Below, in pieces: positions 7,193 through 16,156 of a stretch of DNA of 46,013 nucleotides. Location: assembly GCA_016342495.1 (NCBI GenBank), contig JAEIOG010000034.1, positions 1 through 46,013 on the forward strand, read 5' to 3'. A program made the position numbers and the translations under genes. This DNA is from Phycisphaerae bacterium. GTDB lineage: Bacteria > Planctomycetota > Phycisphaerae > Sedimentisphaerales > SM23-30. Every line of letters starts with the position of its first letter. Position 1 is the stretch's first letter. The notes below the pieces were generated by a model. The model was not told the origin of the DNA, ran no database searches, and saw only the letters and a list, made by a program, of their open reading frames with translations.

Positions 7193-8380
7193 TTAATTTT
7201 CCACAATATAATCAACAATATTTTTCACATCAAACTCATCTTGGAGCAAATTTTTAGCATTTTTTCTTATCTCTGCTCTCATCTTATCATTATTTACAAG
7301 TTTAACTATATTATCAGCAAATGATTCTTCATCAACAGTTGAGCAAACATAACCAACATTGTATTTTTCAATCAATACTTTCAAGTCATTTTCTGGCCTG
7401 TTAATTGTTACTACCATTGGCAAACCGCATTCTAAATATGTCAACAATTTCCCAGGTATATTACTTGTCTTCAACTTTGGACTCAGAGTTATTATGCCTG
7501 CATCAAATTCACAAAGCATTTCCAGATAATCTTCTTGCGACAATGATGGATACACGCTGACATTTGTAATCTTCATAGATTCAACCATCAACCGTATTCT
7601 TTCGAATTGTGAGCCACCACCAACCAAAACAAAATGCAAATTATTGTGTGATAGCAATCTTTGAGCAATATTCAAAATAGAATCTACATCATGGCCTTTG
7701 CAAAAATTACCACCATATACAAAAACCATTTTATCTTGTAGCCCCCATTTCTTACGATACTTACCATCTGTTAATATATGCTTATTGTCTAATTTCTTCC
7801 AGTTTCTTAATAATCGCAAATTCGTATAACGCCCTTTTGTAAGCTCTTTGAAATATTCAATGCTTCCATAAGATTCCAAGCCTATCGTATCAGCAACACG
7901 ATACTGAACATTGGCCATCTTATCAAAAAAATAATAGGCAATACCTTTACGGAGATAGCCCAGATCAATAGCATTTTGTGGGAATATATCACGCAAAATC
8001 AAATAGCTACGGCAACCCCAAAGTTTTTTCAAACGAGCAACTAATGGACCCCAGAAAATACAAGGTGAATAAGAAACAATCAAGTCAAACTTTTTGGATA
8101 CCCAGTACCGCTTAGCACGAAACCCAAAAATTGGCGAAAATAAAACCTCATTAATTCCCCTCCTAATATGCCCAACACCTTTTGTCTTTCCTGTCCGTAT
8201 TCTAACAATCTCAACGCCATCCGATTCTTCCACCTTATAACTACCAATAACCGAACTATCGGGAACAGCAACAGCCACCTCATGTCCCTGACTGCTCATC
8301 TCTATTGCCAAATCTGAAATCATTGCAGCAGCTGAAGTTTTTGTTGGTAAATAGCAATCTGCTAATAATAAAATACGCAT
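7193..8380 (-). CDS. GT4 glycosyltransferase, WbuB-like
   Basis: A GT-B fold retaining transferase. The N-terminus 'MRILLLADCYLPTKTSAAAM' and the acceptor-domain block 'YLILRDIFPQNAIDLGYL' (about 125-145) resemble WbuB/WcaI-type enzymes that transfer L-FucNAc in O-antigen and capsule assembly. The C-terminal domain has 'FVYGGNFCKGHDVDSIL' (about 215-231) and the donor-site region 'NIPGKLLTYLECGLPMVV', with the Glu of the EX7E-like motif. It lies directly downstream of the FnlABC-cupin genes, which supports L-FucNAc as the donor sugar. GGAG is found about 10 nt before the start. Base composition is distinctly more AT-rich than ugd or wecB. Specificity is inferred from context and needs biochemical proof. 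Confidence 0.8.
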   Translation of the reverse strand: MRILLLADCYLPTKTSAAAMISDLAIEMSSQGHEVAVAVPDSSVIGSYKVEESDGVEIVRIRTGKTKGVGHIRRGINEVLFSPIFGFRAKRYWVSKKFDLIVSYSPCIFWGPLVARLKKLWGCRSYLILRDIFPQNAIDLGYLRKGIAYYFFDKMANVQYRVADTIGLESYGSIEYFKELTKGRYTNLRLLRNWKKLDNKHILTDGKYRKKWGLQDKMVFVYGGNFCKGHDVDSILNIAQRLLSHNNLHFVLVGGGSQFERIRLMVESMKITNVSVYPSLSQEDYLEMLCEFDAGIITLSPKLKTSNIPGKLLTYLECGLPMVVTINRPENDLKVLIEKYNVGYVCSTVDEESFADNIVKLVNNDKMRAEIRKNAKNLLQDEFDVKNIVDYIVEN

Positions 8381-8411
8381 ATATTCTCACTCCCCAAATT
8401 ATAAACTTTAA

Positions 8412-8840
8412 TTAAATCGGCCAGGTATCAAGTGCAAAACGATAATCATCATTACTGGCATCTGCAATCTTACCTGTCGAAAATACCATCAAAATCGCAT
8501 CCTCGCTCAAGCTCATAATGGCATTGGCATAGCCAGCGGGTATATGCAATACCGCGGGCTTGCGATCCGAGAGAATAAATGTTTCAACAGATAAATTACT
8601 GGCTGGCAGCTCCCATTCATCGGGCTTGACCACCGCTATTTTGCAGGTGCCCTGAATGGCCCAGAACCATTTTTGCTCGATCTTATGGCCAACCCAGCCG
8701 CGTTTTTGTCCGGCCCGATGCGAACGCACTATATAGCTGCGCTGTACCCCGGCAAAATCAAAGCCATTAACAAAACTGAGAATACCGCGCTCATCAATAT
8801 GTATGCCGCCTTCTATCAGACGGGGTTGGGCTGCTACCAT
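8412..8840 (-). CDS. WxcM/RmlC-like sugar cupin (sugar epimerase family)
   Basis: A 142-residue single-domain cupin. 'IEGGIHIDERGILSFVNGFD' at the N-terminus and 'RSHRAGQKRGWVGHKIEQKWFWAIQGTCKIAVV' (about 40-72, split motif HRxGxxRGxxxH) match the small sugar epimerase/isomerase family in polysaccharide loci, some of which isomerise dTDP-keto sugars. ATG 8840 is preferred because AGAGGA lies 7 nt before it, even though the frame extends to 8870 over the end of the FnlC-like gene. In FnlABC loci a cupin (WbuC) often accompanies the set; whether this one is functionally the same is unknown. A truncated second copy persists at 2317-2409, marking past duplication or rearrangement. Confidence 0.75.
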   Translation of the reverse strand: MVAAQPRLIEGGIHIDERGILSFVNGFDFAGVQRSYIVRSHRAGQKRGWVGHKIEQKWFWAIQGTCKIAVVKPDEWELPASNLSVETFILSDRKPAVLHIPAGYANAIMSLSEDAILMVFSTGKIADASNDDYRFALDTWPI

Positions 8841-8857
8841 TATTATATCCTCTGTCA

Positions 8858-9976
8858 TTATTTCTGCCATACCACACGATTAATATAATTGGTATAGCTT
8901 AAGATAATACGCACTACCTTTTCCGATACATTGGGCACATTATAATCATTAATAATACTTAAATTCCTGCTAAGGCCACGAGCCTGCTTTTCCAGAATTC
9001 CCAGTGCTTCCATCACGCGTTCCAACTCCAGTCCGGTCATCATAACCGCGCCTTCTTCCATACCCTCGGGCCGCTCATGGGCATTACGAATATTCAAGGC
9101 CGGAAAGTTCAGAATGGATGATTCTTCGGTAATGGTGCCACTATCCGAAAGCGAAGCTATCGAATGCATTTGCAATTTCACATAATCACATAGCCCCATA
9201 GGTTTTAACAGTTCAACTTCCTTGGCCAGACTGACTCCCATAGCATCAATTTTTTTGCGAGTGCGTGGATGCGTCGAAACAATAATCCGCTTGCGATATT
9301 TGGCAGCGATAGCATTTAGCACATTAATAAATTTACTAAACTGTTCAGGAAAATCAATATTTTCTTCCCGATGGGCACTGACTACAAAATAATCCTGATC
9401 CTGCAAGCCCAGACGGCCCAATATATCGGACTTTTCTATCTTAGGCAGATAATAATGCAATACTTCATACATCGGACTGCCGGTTTTAATTACCCGATCT
9501 GGTGATAGCCCCTCCCGCAATAAATATTCGCGGGAAATGCTGCTATAAGGCATATTGATATCGCTGATATGATCAACTATCTTACGATTGATTTCTTCTG
9601 GCACACGCTGATCGAAACAGCGATTACCGGCTTCCATATGAAAGACTGGTATTTTACGGCGTTTAGCCGACAATGCCGATAAGCAGCTATTGGTATCACC
9701 TAAAATCAATACCGCATCGGGCTGTATCTCTGCCAGTACTTTATCAGACTTGGCAATGACCTGGCCGATAGTTTCAGCGGCATTTTCACCGGCGGCCTTA
9801 AGAAAATAGTCCGGCCGCCGCAGCTCCAGGTCTTCAAAGAATACTTCATTAAGTTCATAATCATAATTCTGGCCGGTATGGACGATTATATGCTCCACAT
9901 ACATATCCAAAGCCGCCATTACCCGCGATAAGCGGATAATTTCCGGGCGCGTACCGACAATAGTTGCTACTTTCAT
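8858..9976 (-). CDS. fnlC: UDP-L-FucNAc-forming 2-epimerase (FnlC/WbjD/CapG type)
   Basis: A homolog of UDP-GlcNAc 2-epimerase that, in FnlABC/WbjBCD/CapEFG systems, catalyses the final C2 epimerisation giving UDP-N-acetyl-L-fucosamine. The N-terminal '[18 protein letters not shown]', '[19 protein letters not shown]', 'ILGDTNS', '[19 protein letters not shown]' and '[11 protein letters not shown]' are signature differences from WecB (for example Gly-Asn-Arg-Cys-Phe-Asp in place of Gly-Leu-Arg-Ser-Gly-Asp) and match the WbjD subgroup. Length after start correction is 372 aa. ATG 9976 has AAGGA at 8 nt. It follows fnlB by 68 nt and precedes the cupin by 17 nt, an operon arrangement. Confidence 0.88.
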   Translation of the reverse strand: MKVATIVGTRPEIIRLSRVMAALDMYVEHIIVHTGQNYDYELNEVFFEDLELRRPDYFLKAAGENAAETIGQVIAKSDKVLAEIQPDAVLILGDTNSCLSALSAKRRKIPVFHMEAGNRCFDQRVPEEINRKIVDHISDINMPYSSISREYLLREGLSPDRVIKTGSPMYEVLHYYLPKIEKSDILGRLGLQDQDYFVVSAHREENIDFPEQFSKFINVLNAIAAKYRKRIIVSTHPRTRKKIDAMGVSLAKEVELLKPMGLCDYVKLQMHSIASLSDSGTITEESSILNFPALNIRNAHERPEGMEEGAVMMTGLELERVMEALGILEKQARGLSRNLSIINDYNVPNVSEKVVRIILSYTNYINRVVWQK

Positions 9977-10044
9977 TAATATTTTCCTTTTTAACAAAAT
10001 CAAAGGATATTTATCTTATATTATAAAATATAATTGCCAATAAA

Positions 10045-11163
10045 TCAAATTTCAACCGGTTCAAAAAAGGTATCCGGGTCATCGGGGTTGAAATGTTCGT
10101 TTATCCAGAAAAGGGTTACCAGCTCGGTATTGCCGATATTGGTGATATTATGGGTATAATAAATTGGCATTTCAACCCAGGCCGGTTGGCTGCCAGAAAC
10201 TTTATATTCGATTACTTTATCGGTGCCGATACGGCGGAGTTTTATGCTGGCATCACCACTGATAACACAGAATTTTTCATTTTTTCTGACATGATAATGA
10301 TTGCCGCGCGTTATGCCGGGTTTTGTAGTAGAAAAAGAAACCTGGCCACCCTTTTCGAGTTTGAATACTTCGATAAAGCAGCCCCGGTCATCGCTATTTA
10401 ACTTAAGATTGCGCTGCCAATCGGCGGCATCCATATAAGTAATAAAGCAATTATACAAATCTCTTTCGAAATCATTATTAACCGCCGGCACCATACCTTC
10501 TTTGGCATAGCCCGCCTGGAATTTTTGCAATAGAGCCAATACTTCTGACACTTTAATTTCGACACGAGGCTGAATATATTCTATAGCATATCCTTTTTTC
10601 TGTTGTTTAATCAGGCTGAAAATATCTTCGACCAGATCATTAATATAAATCATAGTCATTTGGCCATCATTTTGAATCGTAGGTTCTTCACCATGAGTGA
10701 CCTGATAACAGAATGTGGCAACTACAGAATTATAGAAAGGCCTGCCGTTATCACCAAACACATTAGGCACCACCATAGAAACAGCGGCAGCATCATTATC
10801 GCCAACCCACTGTTCCAGCAGCTCCATGGCACGCTTCTTGCCGCGGCCATATTCATTATCTCTTTCGATTTGGGTCGAAGAAGAAAAAAGAATAAAAGGT
10901 TTATTGCCTGCCTGATCGCAAAAATCCAGCAGTTTTTGCATCAGCTCGATATTTTTATTATAAATAACCTCTGGCTCATCACGATTAACGCCAGCTAAAT
11001 GCACAATCACATCGGCCTGGCCGGCAAAATCGATAAACTGCTGTGGATTATCATAAAAACTATCTTCAAAGGGTAAAACTTCTATATCTTTTTCTCGGCT
11101 AAGCCGATCACGCAAATGCGAGCCAACAAAACCCGCCAAGCCGGTTATGCCTATTTTCATCAT
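10045..11163 (-). CDS. fnlB: Bifunctional reductase/epimerase FnlB/WbjC/CapF
   Basis: Second enzyme of UDP-L-FucNAc synthesis. The N-terminal SDR domain (about 1-245) opens with the NAD(P)-binding 'ITGLAGFVGSHLRDRL' and the active region has 'FSSSTQIERDNEYGRGKKR', with the Tyr-x3-Lys pair. The C-terminal cupin (about 255-372) includes 'TTKPGITRGNHYHVRKNEKF', whose histidines bind metal in CapF and support C3 epimerisation, and 'WVEMPIYYTHNITNIG'. The cupin/SDR fusion is diagnostic for this enzyme. AGGAG lies 8 nt before ATG 11163. Only 3 nt separate it from the end of fnlA, so the two are surely co-translated. The length of 372 aa is standard. Confidence 0.93.
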   Translation of the reverse strand: MMKIGITGLAGFVGSHLRDRLSREKDIEVLPFEDSFYDNPQQFIDFAGQADVIVHLAGVNRDEPEVIYNKNIELMQKLLDFCDQAGNKPFILFSSSTQIERDNEYGRGKKRAMELLEQWVGDNDAAAVSMVVPNVFGDNGRPFYNSVVATFCYQVTHGEEPTIQNDGQMTMIYINDLVEDIFSLIKQQKKGYAIEYIQPRVEIKVSEVLALLQKFQAGYAKEGMVPAVNNDFERDLYNCFITYMDAADWQRNLKLNSDDRGCFIEVFKLEKGGQVSFSTTKPGITRGNHYHVRKNEKFCVISGDASIKLRRIGTDKVIEYKVSGSQPAWVEMPIYYTHNITNIGNTELVTLFWINEHFNPDDPDTFFEPVEI

Positions 11164-11166
11164 ATT

Positions 11167-12195
11167 TTATTCTCCTGTCTTAGCTGCTGTTTGCAGGGCA
11201 TTCCGCACAATATCCAGCTTCAATAGCAACTCGGCCATAGCATCGACATCGAGCTGCTCGGTATTATGCGAATGATAATCCTCTACTATAGAAAGCTTCT
11301 CCTCACCTTCGGTAAAATAGCAATTATAATTCAAATCACGCACATCGGCCGGTACCCGGAAATAGCCGCCCATATCCTCGGCCTTGGCCATCTCCTCACG
11401 GTTCAGCAGGGTTTCATAGAGTTTTTCGCCATGGCGGGTACCGATAACCTTAATGGGATTATCGGCCTTGAACAGCTTCTTTAAGGCCAGGCACAGGGTC
11501 TCGATAGTAGCGGCCGGGGCCTTCTGCACAAAAATATCGCCGGGATTACCATTTTCAAAGGCATATAAGACCAGATCCACCGCATCGGCGATAGTCATCA
11601 TAAAGCGGGTCATGGCTGGGTCGGTAACGGTCAGCGGCTGCCCGGCGAGTATCTGCTGGATGAACAGCGGTATCACCGAACCGCGTGAGGCCATGACATT
11701 GCCATAGCGGGTACCACAGAATATGGTTTTTGCATCGCCATACATCCGCGCTTTAGCCGTCATCAGCTTTTCCATCATAGCCTTGGATATCCCCATAGCA
11801 TTAATGGGATAAACCGCCTTGTCGGTACTGAGCACAATCACATTCTTGACATCACAGGCCAGCGCCGCATTCATGACATTTTCCGCACCTAAGCCATTAG
11901 TCCGCAAGGCCTCAATCGGGAAAAACTCACAACTGGGCACCTGCTTAAGTGCCGCGGCATGAAAAACATAGTCCACACCCGCCATCGCTGGCAGAATACT
12001 ATTATAATCACGCACATCGCCAATATAAAACTTTACCTTAGGATTCTGCAAACTATTACGCATATCCTCTTGCTTTTTCTCATCGCGACTAAAAATGCGT
12101 ATTTGCTCAATATCGGTATCCAGAAAACGCTGCAATACCGCATTGCCAAAGGTACCGGTACCACCGGTTATTAATAGGGTCTTGTCTTTGAACAT
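11167..12195 (-). CDS. fnlA: UDP-GlcNAc 4,6-dehydratase/5-epimerase FnlA/WbjB/CapE
   Basis: First enzyme of the UDP-L-FucNAc branch: an inverting SDR dehydratase acting on UDP-GlcNAc. NAD-binding 'LITGGTGTFGNAVLQRFL' is at the N-terminus; 'HAAALKQVPSCEFFPIEAL' and 'VLSTDKAVYPINAMGISKAM' carry the catalytic Asp-Lys and the Met-x3-Lys variant of the usual Tyr-x3-Lys, typical of the CapE/FlaA1 group. 'RYGNVMASRGSVIPLF' follows. The corrected start ATG 12195 has AAAGGA 5 nt upstream; the longer frame begins in the spacer. Length is 342 aa, normal for the family. The upstream gene is an unrelated AT-rich GT4 65 nt away, a possible boundary between cassettes. Confidence 0.93.
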   Translation of the reverse strand: MFKDKTLLITGGTGTFGNAVLQRFLDTDIEQIRIFSRDEKKQEDMRNSLQNPKVKFYIGDVRDYNSILPAMAGVDYVFHAAALKQVPSCEFFPIEALRTNGLGAENVMNAALACDVKNVIVLSTDKAVYPINAMGISKAMMEKLMTAKARMYGDAKTIFCGTRYGNVMASRGSVIPLFIQQILAGQPLTVTDPAMTRFMMTIADAVDLVLYAFENGNPGDIFVQKAPAATIETLCLALKKLFKADNPIKVIGTRHGEKLYETLLNREEMAKAEDMGGYFRVPADVRDLNYNCYFTEGEEKLSIVEDYHSHNTEQLDVDAMAELLLKLDIVRNALQTAAKTGE

Positions 12196-12260
12196 AATTA
12201 TCCTTTGATATAAATAATATAACACAGCGACCACTAAGTGCTAACTTAAATATACACTGC

Positions 12261-13409
12261 TTATTTTTTTAATAATCGTTTGAACATTTCAATATTTTCA
12301 GTAACAATATTATTGCTGACTGCAAATTTATGAGCAAAATTCAATGCCCTGACTTTAATATCATAAAATTCGTCTGGGCTTTTTTCGGCAAGACTATCAA
12401 TAATTTCCGCAAAACCCTTATGGTCAGTAGAATCTCTAAGCCACCCACATTCTTCATCCTGCATTTGTTGCCAGGGTGTATTTTTACCTGTTAAAACCGG
12501 AAGCCCGGCTCTCAATGCTTCATGGATAACATGGCCAAAATTCTCATGATGCGTAGGGAAAAACAGGCAATCATATTGGCTCAATTCATCAACCACATAC
12601 TTAGATTCTAACTCGCCTTTGTATTCTACTTTGATATTATTTGGCAATTGATTAATTATATTAAGGCATTTCTGCCAATAGTCGCTATCTTGCTGTACAC
12701 CATAAATACTAAATTCAACGTGAGTGGAGACATACTTAAGGGATTCCAAAGCACCATCGAGATTTTTTATCCGAGAAATTCGGGAAATAAACACTAATTT
12801 GATTTGACCATTTTGCTTTGAAGCTATTGGTTTTTTTACAATATTCACCCCAGGCACATTAGGTACGATGCATACTTGAACCTTACTGCCCATACTTTGC
12901 CGGACATAATCAGCTTCTTGCTGCGAAGAACATTGAAACACCACCTTTTCAGCAAAACCAAATAATTTATAAAATAGAAACAAAAATGGTTTTTTCTTAT
13001 ACGCTTTAGACCGTATAGGCTTATCGCCCAGAGATCCTCGCACGGCCTGTATTACGGGAAGGCGCGGCCCTGCCCAGAAATTTGCAATTAAAGGATATAT
13101 AGTCCAGCATTTACACCAAACACTATTTAGATACATAGCATCAAATTTATCCTCTGACAATGTATGCCTAATTGTTTTAAGATTCTGCTGTTCTGGCGAA
13201 AGATAGCGAACCTTGGCTTTGCCAACCTGAACCCATTGATTATATACAATATCAGGATAAGCTTTTGTATCGCCCAAATCCCTGTCGGGTGCTACTATAT
13301 AAAATTCAAATTCGTCAGAGCATGCCTCAACAAGATTGACTATTGACTGCAAAGGCCCACCCGCTTTGTAGCCTGGCAGATATGCAAGTATGAAAACAAT
13401 AACTTTCAT
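12261..13409 (-). CDS. GT4 glycosyltransferase
   Basis: A GT-B glycosyltransferase of 382 aa. N-terminus 'MKVIVFILAYLPGYKAGGPLQSIVNL' is the acceptor-domain start with the conserved Gly-Gly-Pro loop. The C-terminal domain carries 'LVFISRISRIKNLDGALESL' (about 230-249) and the donor-binding 'FFPTHHENFGHVIHEALRAGLPVL', which contains the EX7E motif of GT4. It should add one sugar of the repeat unit at the cytoplasmic face. Its ATG overlaps the stop of the CapK-like gene as ATGA, indicating coupled translation; GAGGAA precedes the start. Base composition is strongly AT-rich, like the three genes upstream of it. Donor sugar cannot be predicted. Confidence 0.85.
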   Translation of the reverse strand: MKVIVFILAYLPGYKAGGPLQSIVNLVEACSDEFEFYIVAPDRDLGDTKAYPDIVYNQWVQVGKAKVRYLSPEQQNLKTIRHTLSEDKFDAMYLNSVWCKCWTIYPLIANFWAGPRLPVIQAVRGSLGDKPIRSKAYKKKPFLFLFYKLFGFAEKVVFQCSSQQEADYVRQSMGSKVQVCIVPNVPGVNIVKKPIASKQNGQIKLVFISRISRIKNLDGALESLKYVSTHVEFSIYGVQQDSDYWQKCLNIINQLPNNIKVEYKGELESKYVVDELSQYDCLFFPTHHENFGHVIHEALRAGLPVLTGKNTPWQQMQDEECGWLRDSTDHKGFAEIIDSLAEKSPDEFYDIKVRALNFAHKFAVSNNIVTENIEMFKRLLKK

Positions 13410-14815
13410 ATATTTTTCCTCTGAACCATCAAATCAAGATAAGGTTTAGCTTGATTTGATGGTATTATAATTTTAAATTTACCCGAATTATCATTTTGCA
13501 ATTTTCCGATATAACCAATTTCTAAAGTAACATCAGAAGGCAGTAGTTGTTTGCACGTATTTAAAAAAGTTTCCCTATCCTTTATTGGCCATGTAGTAAC
13601 ACCAATTAACTCACAAAATAATAATAAGTCGCCAGTATCTCTTTCAATAACCTTGAATCTCTTGATATGCTCCTGACCTTTGAAAGCAGGACCAAAACCC
13701 AAAAAATTAATTTCCTTGCCACTCGGTGATTTAAGAATATCATTTTTTCTTCCTTGCAAATCAGATAATATGCCAAAATTCAGCCCACATTGGCACTTAA
13801 TTTTACTGTAAGCCCCTATATCACCATGTCGATACCTAATCATAGGATAGTTCAATGACATCAAATTAGTAACTACAATTTCGCCTGTTTGACCCATATC
13901 AAGCTTGTTATCACCATCAAAAACTTCCATAATATATAAATCATCTGAAACATGGAATTGTCCTTCTGGGCAAGTATGCGCCATCACACCAAATTCTGCA
14001 CTGCCATATTCTGACATCAGGGAACATCTAAATGCATTTTTAACAACTTCCTTCTGGGCATCATATAACATTTCTGAAGTATAAAAAACCACCTTAGGCC
14101 AATCAGGGCCTAATACAATATTATTATCTACAATATATTTAGCCACAGAATATAAAGAATTTGCATAACCGAACACAAACTTTGGCTTTATCTTCAATAA
14201 TAATTGAACAGCTTCTGCCAAATCACTATCATTGTTAAATTTAGGTGAAATAACATACCTGCCTAACAACCAATCTGAAATAGATCTGGTAATAAATTTT
14301 TTGCTATAAGATTTCTTCAAAAAAGAGTAACTTCCATTCCCCCAAATCTTGTATTGTATATCACCCGGGTAAATTCCAGACCACATTCGTCCTCTATAAC
14401 CTGAAAGGTACATATATTTGATTGCATTTTTATCAATATGGTATTTAAATCTATCTCCTGTGGAGCCGCTTGTATACCCTATACTAGGCGATATCTTATT
14501 AGTGAATGGCATTAAATCTTTAGAATTGTTTCTATATGTCTCTTTATCCATTAAGGGTAATAAATATAATAATTCCCACGGATCCTCATGATTTGGATCA
14601 ACATCCATACTATTCAGCAATTTAGAATAAAAAGGAATATTATCCTTCACATAACATAGAAGATTTTTTAATTTAGAAGTCTGTAGATGGTATAATTCAT
14701 CACAACTTAAATATTGATTATTAACCAGATCAGGTAATACCCTGGATATTTTATCCCCCTTAAATAATGACTTCAAAGGCATTCCAACATTTTTTGCAAT
14801 CAATTCTTGAAACAT
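13406..14815 (-). CDS. CapK/PaaK-like adenylate-forming enzyme
   Basis: A member of the AMP-forming synthetase superfamily related to phenylacetate-CoA ligase and the CapK proteins of capsule loci. The P-loop 'IGYTSGSTGDRFKYHI' (about 114-129), the adenine-binding 'LMSEYGSAEFGVMAHTC' (about 260-276) and 'TGEIVVTNL' with 'PMIRYRHGDIG' (about 305-330) are all present. Length 469 aa is typical. Enzymes of this type activate a carboxylic acid as acyl-AMP; in polysaccharide loci they probably help attach acyl or amino-acid groups to sugars, but their reaction is rarely proven. It is translationally coupled to the downstream GT4 (ATGA) and follows Wzy by 21 nt. It may cooperate with the ATP-grasp protein and deacetylase of the same locus. 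Confidence 0.8.
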   Translation of the reverse strand: MFQELIAKNVGMPLKSLFKGDKISRVLPDLVNNQYLSCDELYHLQTSKLKNLLCYVKDNIPFYSKLLNSMDVDPNHEDPWELLYLLPLMDKETYRNNSKDLMPFTNKISPSIGYTSGSTGDRFKYHIDKNAIKYMYLSGYRGRMWSGIYPGDIQYKIWGNGSYSFLKKSYSKKFITRSISDWLLGRYVISPKFNNDSDLAEAVQLLLKIKPKFVFGYANSLYSVAKYIVDNNIVLGPDWPKVVFYTSEMLYDAQKEVVKNAFRCSLMSEYGSAEFGVMAHTCPEGQFHVSDDLYIMEVFDGDNKLDMGQTGEIVVTNLMSLNYPMIRYRHGDIGAYSKIKCQCGLNFGILSDLQGRKNDILKSPSGKEINFLGFGPAFKGQEHIKRFKVIERDTGDLLLFCELIGVTTWPIKDRETFLNTCKQLLPSDVTLEIGYIGKLQNDNSGKFKIIIPSNQAKPYLDLMVQRKNI

Positions 14816-14836
14816 AAATACACCATAAAATAATAA

Positions 14837-16156
14837 TCAATTTGTTGTTTCTTTTATACCCAATAAACAACAATACCAAAACAAAGCCCCTATACTATTC
14901 ACCCCATACATAAAACATTCGGTCAAATTAATAAAAATTACTATTAAGAAAGCAGCAATTTTAATATAAACAAAAGGGCCTTTTATCTTATATACAATTT
15001 TGACAAATAAGAATAAAATAGCTATTGTGCCCATCAATCCAACTGTTTCTAGATTAGCCAGCAAAAAATTCCCTTTTTCTGTTGGCGCAGAAATCGGTAT
15101 ATTAGTGCCAGGTAACATTGTAACTTCAAAATCTTTAATGCCACTTGGACTGCCAAAACCTATGCCCCAAATAGGGTCGGAAGCGAAATTATCCCAAGAT
15201 GCACCCATTAATCCCTGCCGAGAAGAAGTTAGTGTACCAATATCTTTATGATAAACCACACCACGACTTTCTTTGAACAAGAAGGATGTTATTTTGTCAT
15301 AAAATATAGAATAGGTAAAAAGACTACCTATTAAAATTATCATCAAAATTTTAAGCGATAATTTTCTCCGCTGTTCTAGATCGAACACAAAACTAAATAG
15401 TAAAAGTGTTAAAAAAGAAACATAAAACCATACAACAGCCGTCCTACAGTTAGTTAAAACAATTAAATAAGCAGAAATTATAAAAAGAAACATAAACGAA
15501 CGGCTCAATGTTTTTTTATAGTAAATATAAATAGATAAAAAAATCAAACAAAATATTGAAACAATTACTCCAAATGTAATCGGATGTACTGAAATACCCT
15601 GAAAACTTCTACCATTTAACAAATACGCGTATTGTGTCCAAAAGAAAAGGCATAAAGTTGAAAGTATCACAAACGCTGCCCAATAATTATATAAATATTT
15701 AAGATTAGAATAAAAGTTAGTTTTCTGCAAACCACAATATAAAGAATAGAATAAACATATAAAAGAAATTAATTTAAGTGAACTAATAGCAAGGAATTCT
15801 GAATTTTTAAACGAAGAGAGTAAAAATAAACCACACATAAATGCAAATACAATACCAATTTGCCCAATTTTACAGTTTCGCTTTGTTAACTGAATTATGG
15901 CTAATATAAAATAAATAATTACAAGTAAAACATTAATAATAGTTTTCATTGATACTGAGCTTACACTATTGGTATTCAAAATAATATTAACTAGCAATAA
16001 AGCTGGTACTATATTTTTGAAGTCCTTTATGCCCAGATATGCCAAAACAACATAAACCAAAAGTAACCCAGCATTGCCACCAAAAAAGACCAAAGCAATG
16101 CCACCTATCGACCAGGTCAATATTCTCCAATCTAAACATATTTCATTACTATTCAA
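14837..16156 (-). CDS. wzy: O-antigen polymerase Wzy-like membrane protein
   Basis: A 439-residue polytopic inner-membrane protein with about ten to twelve hydrophobic segments and a long periplasmic loop after the middle of the chain. That loop contains 'TSSRQGLMGASWDNFASDPIWGIGFGSPSG' features (an Arg followed by a GIGFG-type motif) seen in Wzy/O-antigen ligase proteins, and 'LTNCRTAVVWFY' provides the conserved Arg before it. It should polymerise flipped repeat units in the periplasm. The gene overlaps wzx by 8 nt. Codon use is very AT-rich. A second Wzy_C/ligase-like protein is encoded at 23218-25758; being next to Wzx and the GTs, this one is the better candidate for the polymerase. Confidence 0.8.
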   Translation of the reverse strand: MNSNEICLDWRILTWSIGGIALVFFGGNAGLLLVYVVLAYLGIKDFKNIVPALLLVNIILNTNSVSSVSMKTIINVLLVIIYFILAIIQLTKRNCKIGQIGIVFAFMCGLFLLSSFKNSEFLAISSLKLISFICLFYSLYCGLQKTNFYSNLKYLYNYWAAFVILSTLCLFFWTQYAYLLNGRSFQGISVHPITFGVIVSIFCLIFLSIYIYYKKTLSRSFMFLFIISAYLIVLTNCRTAVVWFYVSFLTLLLFSFVFDLEQRRKLSLKILMIILIGSLFTYSIFYDKITSFLFKESRGVVYHKDIGTLTSSRQGLMGASWDNFASDPIWGIGFGSPSGIKDFEVTMLPGTNIPISAPTEKGNFLLANLETVGLMGTIAILFLFVKIVYKIKGPFVYIKIAAFLIVIFINLTECFMYGVNSIGALFWYCCLLGIKETTN

